From Hepsetus odoe (taxonomy: Eukaryota > Chordata > Actinopteri > Characiformes > Hepsetidae), in the NCBI GenBank assembly GCA_017165825.1, contig CM029379.1, positions 19,084,970-19,148,969 of the forward strand: DNA of 64,000 nucleotides, read 5' to 3'. Every line of letters starts with the position of its first letter. The stretch's first letter is position 1. The translations under genes and the position numbers were made by a program. The notes below the pieces were generated by a model. That model did not search any database, had not been told where the DNA came from, and was given only the letters and a program-made list of their open reading frames with translations. Of the stretch, positions 45,891 through 58,332 are shown one piece after another.

Positions 45891-46095
45891 ATGACAGTGT
45901 AGCTAATTAGTTGGCTAGTTGAATCAGGTGTGTTTAATGAGCCAGAACGTTGTCTGCAGTGCGTTGGCCTGTGAAAGCTGAAGTCTGATCTGTGATTTTG
46001 ATGCTCCTGAGTGTCTTCATTAAGTTGATCAAGTGTTATAATTAAAATAAAAAATAAAAATGCATGGTGGAAGATCTCCAGCACTGGCACTCCTG
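45891..46095. mobile_element. hAT-like non-autonomous relic
   Basis: Contains GTTGAATCAGGTGTGTTTAA, the typical inner word of fish hAT-type elements. The right end, read on the minus strand, is CAGGAGTGCCAGTGCTGGAG, a decayed form of CAGGGGTGTCCA...CCTGGAG. The left end is not certain and the duplication is not visible. Superfamily by resemblance. Confidence 0.4.
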
Positions 46096-46199
46096 ATGTA
46101 CTTGTTTTGCAATGATTGGTAAAAAATGTCTTATGATCAACATTGTGTTTTCCTAATGCATTTCATTCATAGTGGGTACACTTGCATTGCTGTATTACA

Positions 46200-46806
46200 T
46201 ATGTGTGTTTGCCCTAATCTTTTGCACATTCCACTTTATTCACTTGCTACAGAATACAACATCTGACATAATACTGTACATGATAAGTACTTCTGCTGTA
46301 TCTTACTTATATTTATACTAATACTGTATTCACACTGTAATACTGTAATCACACTTTAAAACTGCTTTCACATGCGGTGGTGGTCTAGTGGTAGGGTATT
46401 TTCCTACAGACCTTTGGATCAAGAGGTCCCAGGTTCAAATCCCACCTCTAGCACTACCACCACTGGGTCCCTGAGCAAGACTCTTAACCCTGTGTTTCTC
46501 CAGGGGGACTGTCCCTGTTATTAGGACATGGAAGTCGCTCTGGATAAGAGCGTCTGATAAATGCCGTGAATGTAAATGTTCATACTTAGTACTGCCTTTG
46601 CTCTGGTTAGCTATGAACTCTGTTCTGTTTTTGTATTACATTGGTCATTTTGTTTTTTGCACTGCACTGAACTGTTTGCACTTTTGTAGTTTTGCATTCT
46701 GTGTATCACTGTGGTTCTGCAGAAAAGTTATTTCGTTTCACTGTGTATGTGTATGTGTATGTGGTTGAAATAACAACCTATGAAATAAAACCTACTTCAC
46801 TTGACT
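46200..46806 (+). mobile_element. LINE 3' end (CTTGA-tailed), interrupted by a SINE
   Basis: Begins around TTTTGCACATTCCACTTTAT with ACTGTATTCACACTGTAATA. It continues after the SINE with TTTTTGCACTGCACTGAACT, then TTATTTCGTTTCACTGTGTA, GGTTGAAATAACAA and AATAAAACCTACTTCACTTG. It has the same 3' terminus as the 2.5-3.0 kb element. No coding remains. Confidence 0.55.
46374..46580 (+). mobile_element. SINE-III copy, well preserved
   Basis: GCGGTGGTGGTCTAGTGGTA, B box CAGGTTCAAATCCC, ACTGGGTCCCTGAGCAAGAC, GGGGGACTGTCCCTGTTATT, tail CTCTGGATAAGAGCGTCTGA and AATGCCGTGAATGTAAATGT. Nested in a LINE 3' end. Confidence 0.88.
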
Positions 46807-46898
46807 TTACGGCTTCTTGAATTGCAACTGAAGTGCAACTCAACTATCACCAGAGATGTTTCATAATGGTGCACGGCAAGACTAATAAACCCATTATT

Positions 46899-47095
46899 TA
46901 CATTCACAGCATTCAGCAGGCGCTGTTCTCCACAGTGACTTCCAATTCCTAATTACAGGGAAAGCCCCCCTGGACCAACTTGGGGTTGAGGGTTTTGCTT
47001 AGGAACCCAATGGTGGTAGTACTGGAGGTGGGAATCAAACCTGTAACCTCTTGGTCTGTAGATCAGTTCACTACCACCAGAACACCAACACCCCA
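46899..47095 (-). mobile_element. SINE-III copy, diverged
   Basis: Minus strand: GGGGTGTTGGTGTTCTGGTG, decayed B box AGGTTTGATTCCC, GGGTTCCTAAGCAAAACCC, TTTCCCTGTAATTAGGAATT, tail CTGTGGAGAACAGCGCCTGC and TGAATGCTGTGAATGTAAAT. CATTAT at 46892-46897 and 47096-47101 may be a short target duplication. Confidence 0.75.
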
Positions 47096-47101
47096 CATTA
47101 T

Positions 47102-47756
47102 GATTTCCTCCTCTGACTTGTCTTTAGTAGGTAAAATACAAGCTTGAGTCATTGACTCAATAAGCTCCAAAGGTGACGATACATGCCCACGTATAGAGAA
47201 GCGATTTGCTTTGAACAATGATTGCTTTGGACCATGAAGACCATAATTTTATGTGCTTTTCACCAACCTATAACCCAGCTTTTCTATGATAACTAGTGGT
47301 TTGCATCTACAGGTGAGCCCTCTCAGATCATGTTTCTTCTTATGCACTCTTTTGTACAAACACATTTTATTTTTGTTTGAAAAACATTGTTCAGTTGTTG
47401 TCTACTAGGATATTTACTATTGCTATGCTTAACACGTTCACTCATGCCTGTAAGCAGTTCCATCAGATTCAGTGATTATGAGTTTTCTGATTGATATATT
47501 CTGATATTTTAGCGTTAAGGTCACTAATTGAATGTTGAGAGTAACAGCCAAGTGGCCTATTCATGCTCCACTCACAAATGTGTTTTCTCTTTGATACGGC
47601 AGCAAGGCTGAGAAAACTTTAAAGAATTCTGTCAAAAATACCTTTAAGGCTAAAATAAAATTTGCAGCCAACTGCCTAAATGTTGGAATGCACTTTAAAT
47701 GTAGGCATTGTGCTCTGCCTATTGTGCTGTTTTAAAGTTTCTGCAAACTAGCAATG
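47102..47756. other. Unique sequence, no feature identified
   Basis: AT-rich; nothing recognised. Confidence 0.5.
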
Positions 47757-49405
47757 GTTACTTCAAACCGACCACCTGCATGTCCTCTCTCACCATGTCC
47801 ATAAACCTCCTCTTTGGTCTTCCTCTTCTCCTCTTTCCTGGCAGCTCCATCTTCAACATTCTCCTCCCAATATAATCCTCGTCTCTCCTCTGCACATGTC
47901 CAAACCAATGCAACCTTGCCTCTCTAACCTTGTCTCCAAGACATCTAACCTGAGCTGTCCCTCTAATATACTCATTTCTAATCCTGTCCATCCTGGTCAC
48001 ACCCAACGAAAATCTCAGCATCTTTAACTCTGACACCTCCAGCTCCGGCTCCTGTCTTTTCGTCAGTGCCACTGTCTCCAACCCATACAACATAGCTGGT
48101 CTCACTACCTGTAAAACTTCCCTTTTACTCTAGCTGGTACCCATCTGTCAGAAATCACTCCAGCCACTCTTCTCCACCCAATCCAACCTGCCTGCACTCT
48201 CTTCTTCACCTCTCTTCCACACTCGCCGTTACACTGAACTGTTGATCCCAAGTATTTAAACTCCTCCACCTTTGTCACCTCTACTCCCTGCATCCTAACC
48301 ACTCCACTTTCCTCCCTTTCATTCCTCTCCTCTCTAGAGAATATCTCCATCTCTCCAGGTTCTCCTCAAGCTGCTCCCTACTCTCACTGGAGATCACAAT
48401 ATCATCAGCAAACATCATCGTCCATGGAGACTCCTGTCTAACCTCGTCTGTCAGCCTGTCCATTACTACTGCAAACAAGAATGGGCTCAGTGCTGATCCT
48501 TGATGTAATCCAACATCTACCTTAAATGCATCACTCCCACTGCAGATCTCACCACTGTTACGCTGCCATCATACATATCCTGAACTCCTCTCACATACTT
48601 CTCTGTAATACCAGACTTCATACAAAACCACAACTCCTCTCTGTCATATGCTTTCTCCAAGTCCACAAAGGCACAATGTAACTCCTTCTGACCTTCTCTG
48701 TACTTCTCCATCAACACCCTCATTGCATTACATTACCAAACATTGCATCTGTAGTGCTCTTTCTCGGCATAAACCATACTGCTGTTCACTAGTCCTCACA
48801 TCTTTTCTTAACCTAGCTTCCACTACTCTTTTCCATAACTTCATGGTGTGGCTGATCAACTTTATCCCTCTAGTTACTACAGCTCTGTACATCACCCTTA
48901 TTCTTGAAAATCGGTACCAGTACACTTTGTTTCCACTCCTCAGGCATCCCACTTTCCAAGAATGTGTTAAACAATCTGGTCAGAAACTCAACTGCCAACT
49001 CTCCTAAACACCTCCATAATCCCACTGGTAAGTCATCCAGACTAGCAGCCTTTCCATTCTTCATCCTCTTCATCGCTGCCCTTACTTCCATCTTGTTTAT
49101 TTGCTGCACTTCCTGGTTCACTATCCTCACATCATCCAAATTTTCTCTCTCTCATTTTCTTCATTCATCAGCTCCTCAAAGTATTCCTTCCATCTGCTCA
49201 ACACACTCTGTTCAACTGTGAGTATGTTTCCATTTCTATTTTTAATCGCCCTGACGTGCTGCACATCTTTCCCAGAACTGTCTCTCTGTCTGGCCAATCG
49301 GTAAAGGTCCTTTTCTCCCTCTTCACTGTCCAAGCTCTTGTACAATTCACCAAACACCTTCTCTTTGGCCTTTGCCACAGCTTGTACACCTTGTACACCT
49401 GTACA
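47757..49405 (-). pseudogene. RTE-type LINE reverse transcriptase, frameshifted and 3'-truncated
   Basis: Seven overlapping or adjacent minus-strand frames together follow one LINE polyprotein. In order they hold linker WKEYFEELMNEENER (49127-49378), MKRMKNGKAASLDDLPVGLW and VLVPIFKNKGDVQSCSN (48870-49139), and KLISHTMKLWKRVVEAR with QQYGLCRERA (48728-48952). Next come CAFVDLEKAYDRE with the first catalytic Asp (48517-48723), MMFADDIVISSE with the intact FADD pair (48281-48478), EEFKYLGSTVQCNGE (48105-48350), and MLYGLETVALTKRQE to MVREDMQVVGLK (47758-48105). At least six frameshifts or stops show it is dead. The 3' UTR and tail are absent, and the 5' side ends at a SINE insertion. Confidence 0.9.
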
Positions 49406-49410
49406 CCTAC

Positions 49411-49622
49411 GTTTACATTTACATTTGGGGCATTTAGCAGACGCTCTTATCCAGAGTGACTTCCATGTCCTAATTACAGGGACAGTCCCCCTGGAGCAAC
49501 TTGGGGTTAAGGGTCTTGCTCAGGGACCCAGTGGTGATAGTGTTAGAGGTGGGATTCGAAACTGGTACCTCTTGAGCCATAGGCCCGTAGGCAAGTACCC
49601 CACCACTAGACCACCGCCACCC
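49411..49622 (-). mobile_element. SINE-III copy inside the RTE-type LINE
   Basis: Minus strand: GGGTGGCGGTGGTCTAGTGG, B box AGTTTCGAATCCC, ACTGGGTCCCTGAGCAAGAC, CTGTCCCTGTAATTAGGACA, tail CTGGATAAGAGCGTCTGCTA and AATGCCCCAAATGTAAATGT. Beyond its head a short GAGGCAAA (about 49625-49633, minus strand) may be the next bit of the LINE linker, so the SINE seems inserted within it. Next to its tail three near copies of TTGTACACC are repeated (49382-49408). Confidence 0.88.
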
Positions 49623-49639
49623 ATTATTTGCCTCCCTAA

Positions 49640-51108
49640 TTAAACAAATGAATTTTTAGTTTTGGTCTCCAAAAACATTAGCACTGTTTAAAAAGGGTGC
49701 AATTTTGTTGGCTTAATTGAACCTTACAATCGTTTAGTCCATTAAGATCCTTAGCGCTAAGGACCTTAGCAACAAGCAACAGTGTCAGATCCCAAATACA
49801 TGCAAACACCAATGCAAAACTCCCTGCAAAACAGGCAAAAAGCAATGCTCATAGAAGACAAGTTCAACCTGAAGCACCAAGGCTCACCAACCCCTGCAGC
49901 TATTAATCTAAATATAGCTCTTAAGATACAAAGTGTAATGCATGCAAAGTTTTAAGTGTTTGTACAATGTGGGTCTCAAGTTAACTGCGTTTACCCAACT
50001 GTCTCACAGACCTTGCACTTTTTGACCTCTTAAATCCAGAGAGTATGTTAGAGCTTATTCAATGGCAATTAAAATGAAATAGGCTGTTTTGTAATTAAAT
50101 CTTTGGCTTCAGCTCAGGTTTGCCATTTGTTCAACTAATCAGGCTGAGAGATACTGCCACATTAAGGGCAAGGCTGCATTATTTACTACAGCAATTTAAA
50201 GTAAGTACCTTCATGAACGTGTTAAGCACTTTGTGTTTCAATGAACTTGCCACACAGTTACAGATTTGTCTGACATACAGATCCAAGAAAGGTACATTTT
50301 GCAGGTAAGATTGGGAGGAAAACAGCCTATAACCTATAGCTTTGATACAAACACAAACAGGTAAGTCAATATCCCGTGCCAGTGAAAATGGCTGAATCTC
50401 ATAATTAATTTCATGATGGCAGCCTTGAAATTCAGGAGTAAATTAAAGTTATAACTCACTGTGAGTCATGCCTGATTAGCTCTTTAACTGTGGAAAATCA
50501 CTGTAACCCTCAAGTGGCTTATAGTTTTAATAAAGCACTATCAATAGAAATTGTGAAAAAGCATCTTTTAACTTATTGCTAGTTTTTTTCTTTCTTGTCT
50601 TTCTTAAGCAGCTCATTATTGCAAAATGAAAATTTAGCAAAAAAAAAAAAAAAAAATTTAAACAATTATTTTGTCCAGTCTAACCTGTTCAAACCTCATG
50701 AATCCTAAAGATTTCCTTATGCAATAGTTTTATCACATTGCCCTCCTTTTGGTACTGTTTCGTGAAAAGCATTGCAAACGACACCTCTACTACTGATTTG
50801 ATTAACTTCAAATACATTGTTGTAGAAGGTAACAAAAACTTGTTATGGTATGACTAGCACACCTGAGGGGTGTAGACTCAATACTAAGCCAAAAAAGCAC
50901 TACATGATTTAATCCATGGTCTGAACTGTCTGTCAAATGTGTTTTTCCTGCATTTGAGCACCAGGGTTTTTCATTTTATCTGAAGCATGGCAAGATTGTT
51001 TGAAGTGATGTGTATCAGCTATGACTGAGTGCACTAAGTAACTCAAAGCTAGAAAGTTAAACTTTTGAACTCTGCATTGTTCTTAAGGGGGAAAATGCCA
51101 TGCCACTT
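49640..51108. other. Unique sequence, no gene seen
   Basis: Contains a long A-run at 50639-50656. No recognised feature. Confidence 0.5.
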
Positions 51109-51138
51109 AAGTGTGTGTGTGTATGTGTGAGTGTGTAT

Positions 51139-51174
<36 letters not shown>

Positions 51175-51184
51175 AGAGAGAGAA
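51109..51184. repeat. Compound (TG)n / (GA)n microsatellite
   Basis: An interrupted TG run at about 51112-51138, followed by a GA run at about 51144-51184 with small interruptions. Confidence 0.9.
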
Positions 51185-52072
51185 AGACAAAGATATTGAT
51201 TGATGATTTTGCACAACCAATCAATGAGCAGAAGAGTTAGGAGCTTGGTGGACTGCTATACAGGAGTCGTACTTCAATTTAGACAATTTTCCAATACTTG
51301 TGATAAAGGACACATGTTGGGCACTGATTGAGACAAAGGGAAAAATGTTTATATCCTAAGCCACTGCATGTTAATGAATATGATGATATTTAGTCAACAA
51401 TATAGATTGCTACACAAATCAATCAACTGAATCATACTTTCTCCTCATTTTACTTAAGCCGCAACACTGAGGGAATACTGATGGTTGTATAATACATCAT
51501 TCCAAAAAACAAAAAAAATTAAAGAGGTGGTTCAAAAAACTGATGAGTCAAGGAGATTTTATATATTTTTTTTTTATTGCAAATGTTCTTCAATAAAGTA
51601 GAGCAGAATAACTGAGCAACAATCTACTATTAACTATTAACTGTTGTATAATTGCCATAAGCAGGGTTAAACAATAAGATATTAAACAAAGATATTAAAA
51701 TGTCTAGAAAAGTATAAAGTATTAAAGGAGTAACAAGAAAAAAAGTACTGAGAAACCAAGACAAGATGAACTTTGGGGGAAAAAAAGTGCTCAACAGTAA
51801 ACTGCACTTTGTTTAGGAGCACAGGCCTAATACCATGGGCAATCTGAAAAGCAAATAATTATCCCCGTAACAGATGCAAAGCAGCAAAGGCAGTCAACAG
51901 TCAAATGACTGACGTGTGATGACATTCAAACATCTAGAAAGTGAGGTGTTCTTTAGTATCAGCTGTGACTTGGAGTTTACCTGATGATCTTCACCTCTCA
52001 GTTTGCATTGTAGCACTGGATCAAAAGGTCAAAAGTTAGTAAAACAGAGCAACAGTCACCAAGCACCTTGAC
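51185..52072. other. Unique sequence, no feature identified
   Basis: AT-rich, nothing recognised. Confidence 0.5.
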
Positions 52073-52653
52073 ATGAGCAAGCCCAAACCCATCGTGCTTT
52101 CGTTTTGGTCAGGGTTCAGAAAAGCAGTTTATGCTTGCTCTTTTCAGGCTACTTTAGAAAAAAGAAGAAAAAGAAAAGAGGCCAGAGTAATCACTGCCGT
52201 TTGTCCGGAGGTTCGCTCTTGGGCACAGAGTGGTTTCCAGCCGAGCTTGGTGCATGTCTGTGGGTTACTGAAAGGAGGTCCAGTTGTCATGGTAACGGTT
52301 GATGGAAGGAGCGGATTAAGGCCTCTGGTGGGCTGAGATTTGAGAAACAGCTCCTCATGGCGGCTCTGGTATGTAGGAGGGATCCAGAGCGCTGGGCAGA
52401 AAAGCAGGGAGCAACCCACAGCTTTGTAAGCAAATCCAAATACCATTGGAACCCAGTGCAGACTTGCAGTGCCAGACTAGGAGACGACACTACAGGATGC
52501 TCACAAGCAGCCAGTTTATACCACAATATTGCCAAGAAAACTTTAGAGCAAAGTATTCAGCTCAGAGAGATGTGCAATGGCTGCAGTGATGTCCTAGGAT
52601 CAGTGAAAAAATCTCTGGCCAGCCAAGAAAATGTTCCTAAACTATTTATTTAG
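52073..52653 (+). other. Unrecognised stretch with two short open frames and an X-box-like site
   Basis: Two frames of 87 and 98 codons (52073-52336 and 52357-52653, different phases) cover a stretch that is more complex and GC-richer than its flanks. I recognise no domain, and there are comparable frames on the opposite strand. GTTGTCATGGTAAC at 52283-52296 fits the RFX X-box pattern. It could be an exon of an unannotated transcript, a regulatory element, or an old repeat. Function unknown. Confidence 0.25.
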
Positions 52654-53048
52654 CCTTTGCTTATAAACCACTACATAACAATTCAATAAATACAAATAAA
52701 CACTAAAACTGTAATGCTGAGCCATTTCATCTTGTCTTCTCCTTGTGCTCGCGTGATTTCTTAAAGTTGTTTTTGTTGCATTTATACATGAATCTAACGA
52801 ACATGGCTAAACAAAGCTAAACATTCTTAGATTCATATCATTTTTGTGTAATAAAATACCACAGGCTGAGCAGATATATACAGGAAATATGGATTTCTAC
52901 AAATCCACCAAAAAAACAACTTGTTTTAATTAAACTAAGTCCTATTTATCTGCAGCAAATATTGGATAACACTTATAAATATCTGGATTTCTTAAAGAGA
53001 TGTATAGAAATTACAAAATAATCACACTTACTGTTTTCTTCTTCTGCT

Positions 53049-53050
<2 letters not shown>
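52654..53050. other. Unique sequence, no feature identified
   Basis: AT-rich, nothing recognised. Confidence 0.5.

Positions 53051-53083
<33 letters not shown>
53051..53083. repeat. (ATT)n microsatellite
   Basis: About 11 ATT units. Confidence 0.93.
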
Positions 53084-53085
<2 letters not shown>

Positions 53086-56000
53086 AATTGTCTCAAGCCA
53101 GCAAGATACTTTTAGTATTTAAAGAACACTGATCAACTGCACGGATCATTAAAGAGGAGGATTAGTCCTGTTTAATTACAGAGCATTGTGTAATTGAATA
53201 TATAAGATTTGTACTCAAAGATTTCAAGGGTACTTTTAAAATAAGACACTTTTGTTTATTTCATCAAACTTATCAAAAGTAAAAAAAATATATTTTTAAT
53301 AAAATGTCTATCATGAAGTCTATCATATTGTATTTTAGCCATTATACTGCTTTATACTGTCTTTATAATTTATTCTTTATACTACTTTATACTGCCATTA
53401 TACTGCTTTGTTAAAATTGATTTTTTGGTATTATATTTAGGTATTACATTAAGGTATTCAATTTAAAGGAAGGCCTTTACGTCCATTCAGCATTAGCACA
53501 GATTTACTGTTTTCCTCAACATACTAGGTGTCATGTTTTCTCAATGATATTTGGTTTCATATTCTATGGGATTAGACAACTGCACAAAAAATCTCAGAGC
53601 AAAGTAATCATCCCGAAGACTTGCACCTTCTTATGCTCCCCCACAACATGTTCAAAAGGAATGCAAATAACAACTATTTTTGCATTGATTTAAGGGATGA
53701 CTATTATTGGACTCATCTATTATACCTCTCATGCCACCCTAATTTTCATATCTGAGTTTTTTTTTAATGTTATTTTGCAAAATAACATAACGCTTCCTGT
53801 TCAACATTAGCGTTCAACATAGTTGGAATTGCCATCTGTATCATTCAAGAAATTAAATTCATACGATCATGAGACATATTTAGTAAACTGAACACTGACA
53901 TTGTTTAATAATCTCCTGCTTCAAGGACTCACCTGCTCTACTGCCTTATTTACTGAATTGAGCTGTTTGTTATTATTAGTTAGTCAGTTGTGCAGCAAAT
54001 TCTTTGCGATTTTTGATTTTTTGCGAAGCATTTGTCTGGTCTCTTATTGCTCAATAATGCCACTGTGTAATATGAAATTGTTAGGCTTACATCGACCTCA
54101 GTAACCTATTGATTGTTTGCTGCTTGTTTCCATATTCTTCCTGTCTTGTCTCCTTGTTTGGACTATCCTGTCGATAGTCCTTCCAACCCTGCTCGTCCCA
54201 AGATTCATGATTCTTGGACGATTTGCCTTAATAGGCACTTGTAGCCTTTACCAAACTCAAAAATGTCACAGATTGTAATGATGCATCGTTGCAGCCCCCT
54301 CATTTCAAAGAACACTTCTATGTTCACCTAACATTAGACATATAGGTATATTGTATATATAGTCAGATATATAATTTCTCAACTATACTAGGTGCCATTT
54401 TATTATCATTTGGGAATTCAGCAAGGCATTCTCCATAAAGAAAAAAAGAAAGGGATGATCTATGTGGCAAAAGGTTATAGTAGTAGCGAGAAATGTTTCT
54501 TTGTCACGGTCTCAGCTGTATTTGTGATGCTTCTCAGAAAAACAGAGTGCAAGTACTGCCCCTTTATTTAGTTGTTATCCAACTCTTCCAAATCCATCCC
54601 TCTGCACTTAAAGAAATGCATTATTTCTCCTGTTATCTATAGACCACACATCTGCAGCGATTCAATTTCAAACTTGCTGACATCAGTTCAGTGTGAAGAA
54701 AAATGGTACTGCCCCTGCACAAACTAAGGACTTTTGCCACTATATTTCCTGCATCACTGTTCAAAGCCCCATTATTTGAGATGCACTATTGTAGCATAGA
54801 CAGGTGGGAGTTATAATGCTGAACTGATGGAGTGGTGCAGAGACACTATAAAAGAAAACCGTGGACTGCTATATTCATTAGACTATCACAGGCCTAGGAG
54901 GAAATAATAACAGTACTCAGACTGAAAAAGAGTTTTCAAGATAGCCAGTCCAAGATCAAGCAGAATTGTTACTGTCCAGTACCTACAAGACTTTATATGT
55001 AGGCAGACTGGAATTTGCAGATGAGAAATTAACCTTTAAAGGTGCAGTTATTGCCAGCATGAATGAAAGCATATTCAGTATGAATTATTTCTCACACATA
55101 CCTCACTATCACCCTACATATGCACTGGTGCATCTAGGCAGAAGATATTTTTAAATTATTTTAAAGTATTTAATAAAGGATGTTATTTTCTTAAACAGTA
55201 GACCTGAAAGACACCCGAGGGTTCTAAAGCTTTGGCTTCTTGACCACCATGATTACAAGGCTTCAAAAGCTGCATCTCTGAATATTTGACAGACTGACAC
55301 AGAACAGATGACAGAGCTGCAAATCATTCTAATGAGCAAGAGACAAATAGCGTTTCATCTTCTCAAAGTGTTAACCCTTGCACTCCCTTCAAAAGAACTT
55401 TAATGATTATCAGATATCCCTGAAGCAAAGAGATATCTGCATGAAGGTCAAAACGTACCACATATAGCGCAGCACTTGAGTGATCGCCAGAATTCCCACG
55501 TTCATCTAGAGGTATTGTTGCTGCACAACCCGATTCACAAATTGCTTTTTTTCCAAACAGACAGCCAAAGAAAACACTGGCGCGGTCAATGCTGGTGTGG
55601 TAAACATCCGCTACATTTGCATCCACAAATTCAATGGCTTAGGGCTATTCCCAAGAGCCTTTTTCACTAGCCTTTCAAACTTAAGCAACAACACATGGTT
55701 GCATCTGAGGTAATGCCAACTGTATGATGTAGAGCTATAAACATATACACATACAAAAAAAAAAATGCCAGTTTTGCATCTCTGAAACATTATTATAATG
55801 GAAAAACAAAATGAGACTTCACGCGCAATAAAATTATTATTGGTACTATAAAACAACTCTAACTTGTAATAACATATACAGCAATAACGTAGCATGTAAA
55901 AGCAAAATGGGTGTTTCAATATGGACCGCATAGGATTATAGGACATCACATTCTTAAGGCAAAAACATAAAGAATGGCATTTTTTCTAAAAAAAATGACT

Positions 56001-56504
56001 GTTTATTGTTTGTGGAAAATAACTCTTCTGAGGGATTTTTATTACCCAAACCACCATCTAAAAAATGTGTGAAGCCACCATTTGAGAAACTGTATCATGT
56101 TTTTCTAAGCAAAAAATAATACTGCCTGGTGTACAGTCTTTATGATTTCATTAAAACGGTTGTAAAATGTGACTAAGTAAATGTGACAGCAAACATACAT
56201 ATTTAGACTCAAATAAACTACTACAGATTCAGCTCATTCAACCCTCTTGCAGCCACATACCAGTTGTACATTTTCACTTGACTGACCTTCACGTCACATG
56301 GCTCTGACAAAATGTACAAAATGTGCTACCCTTTGCCCTTTCAATTCCCAGTGATGTGGTCACGTTATAGGATGTTACCTTCAGCCTAGGGTAAGTGTGA
56401 AAGTGTGTAATCTTATTTGTTAGGACATGTACCTTAGTACAGAAAAACTGCAGTGCAGATCACCTGTAGTGCACGCAATCTGTAATTTCATTAATGCAGT
56501 TAAT
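53084..56504. other. Long unique stretch, no gene seen
   Basis: Very AT-rich, frames below 115 codons, none with a known domain. The segment 53335-53420 contains several near copies of TTATACTGCTTTATACTG, a small local tandem-like repeat. Confidence 0.45.
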
Positions 56505-56746
56505 CATCCATCCATTATCTGCCACTTGTCCCAAACAGGGTCGCGGGGGAGTGCTGGTGTCCAACCCAGCGCACACAGGGCGAGGACGGGGGACGCACCC
56601 TGGACAGGTCGCCAGCCCATCGCAGGGAGGAGCGGGACGGGGACGGCACCTTGCTCAAGGGTACCTCAGGGCATTGGGAAGGGGTTCGAACCCCCGATCC
56701 TCCGATCATGTAGCCAACGCCCTAACCACTAGGCCACCACTGCCCC
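56505..56746 (-). mobile_element. SINE-I copy with exact 12-bp target duplication
   Basis: GGGGCAGTGGTGGCCTAGTG head, B box GGGGGTTCGAACCCC, full tail. Relative to the other copies five bases are missing at the CCCAATG/CCCTGAGG junction (about 56673). AATGCAGTTAAT flanks it exactly (56493-56504 and 56747-56758). Confidence 0.93.
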
Positions 56747-56758
56747 AATGCAGTTAAT

Positions 56759-58271
56759 TATTTTCAGTTAATTACTACTATAAATATATTTAATTAATAT
56801 TGAGTGAAGATGAAAAATGGTTCAACAATGACCTTATGAATGCACATTAACATGTCATGAAAATGTCAATGTGTATTTATCAGGTTTCTCACAATCCATC
56901 ATGTGCAAACTGCAACATGTTCATCATTTTTTAAAAATAATTATTTATCATTTGACCAGAGTAGCTGGTCAAGAGAAGAGTAGGTTAGCTTGCTTATTAG
57001 CTGAAGGTTGCATGAGCAAGCATCCTGTGAAGAACAAAATCCACTCTGCAGGAAAAAAAATCATGAAGTAGTTGTTGATTGTGTAGTTTGCTGTGTTACA
57101 AATGGGTAAATAAAAGTTAAAATTAATAATGGATTGAATAATAGCAGAATTTACTGAAACAACTGTAAGCAAACTACAGAAATGCTTGTTATGCAGTCAT
57201 CTTGATACAGTATTTGCCACTTCTCTGACATCCAATATTTTTGACACCACAGGTTTAAGTCATTACATATGTTAATAGATTAGTTTCTGCTATTTTAAGG
57301 AAAGGACATTTCACCACTTCTAATTAAAAATTGGAGAACCACTGCCTGCTTTGTCTTTAACAACTTTTGGTCAAGTAGGGGAGGGTACAGATATTGAGCT
57401 CCAAAACATACAATGTTAATTAAGCAATTGGGAGGAGCCTTAGGAAGAAGCACATTGAAGCAACTCTGCTTCACTTGTACTAAATAAGTTACGTTCAAAA
57501 CCACTGTAAAATACTACACCTACACATATACTGTGTGACCACAGATATAAATTCTGTGCGGTCGTTTTTTTCTTATGTAAGTTAATTCACTGTGATACTT
57601 ATTCCATTAGTTCACTGGTTTGACAAACTCAAGCGGTTGAATTTTATAGTCATCATTTTAATATGTGCTCTACTCAACATAAGTAATACCATTTCAGCAG
57701 TACAAAAAAGAACTGTTTCACTTGGCTTTGTGAATCTCTATCAGAGGTTTATTTGAGCGAGCTCAGTGCGTGCTGATAGAAACAAGAGAATGAGCATTTG
57801 GCAGAGATACTTATGTAGACGGATGTAATTGCAGTCAGATCGATTATCTAGACTGAGACGATTATTTAAATCTTCACACTGAGATCATTGCAAGCTGGTT
57901 TCCATCCTAAAGCACTATCCAAAAGCACTAATCAGAAAAAACAATGGCTGCACTGACGACGTTGTGCCATCCATCACCAGCTGGTCTGACTCTACATTTG
58001 GGCTCAGAGCCAGCTCTGCCTTGTGTTTGCTTAGGACTTAGAGGTTACAGCTTCCCTACTAACCTGGGGTCTTCAGGCAGAGGTCCAAACACCAGGATGT
58101 TTATTATCTCAGCTCAGTGCTGTCTATGGATGGACTGGGGAAAGAGGTTGCGCTCTAGTGACATTTTAAGTACTTTCCCACAGCTGGAGGGGGGCCTTCC
58201 TGACCTTAGCGGGCCTTGCCCATTCTTCTAATTTATCTAGCAGCTTCAACAGACCTCTCTCACACTACATG

Positions 58272-58274
<3 letters not shown>
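56759..58274. other. Unique sequence, no gene seen
   Basis: A 95-codon plus-strand frame at 57944-58231 lies in a less AT-rich patch, but has no domain I recognise and no splice or promoter evidence. Confidence 0.4.

Positions 58275-58330
<56 letters not shown>
58275..58330. repeat. (AT)n microsatellite
   Basis: About 28 pure AT units. Confidence 0.95.

Positions 58331-58332
<2 letters not shown>

Noticed and set aside
48648..49459. Plus-strand frames up to 119 codons
   Set aside because: They are antisense to the RTE-type LINE pseudogene.
57944..58231. 95-codon plus-strand frame in a less AT-rich patch
   Set aside because: It starts with ATG and is fairly GC-rich, but no domain, signal peptide or splice context is evident. 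It is left as unassigned sequence.
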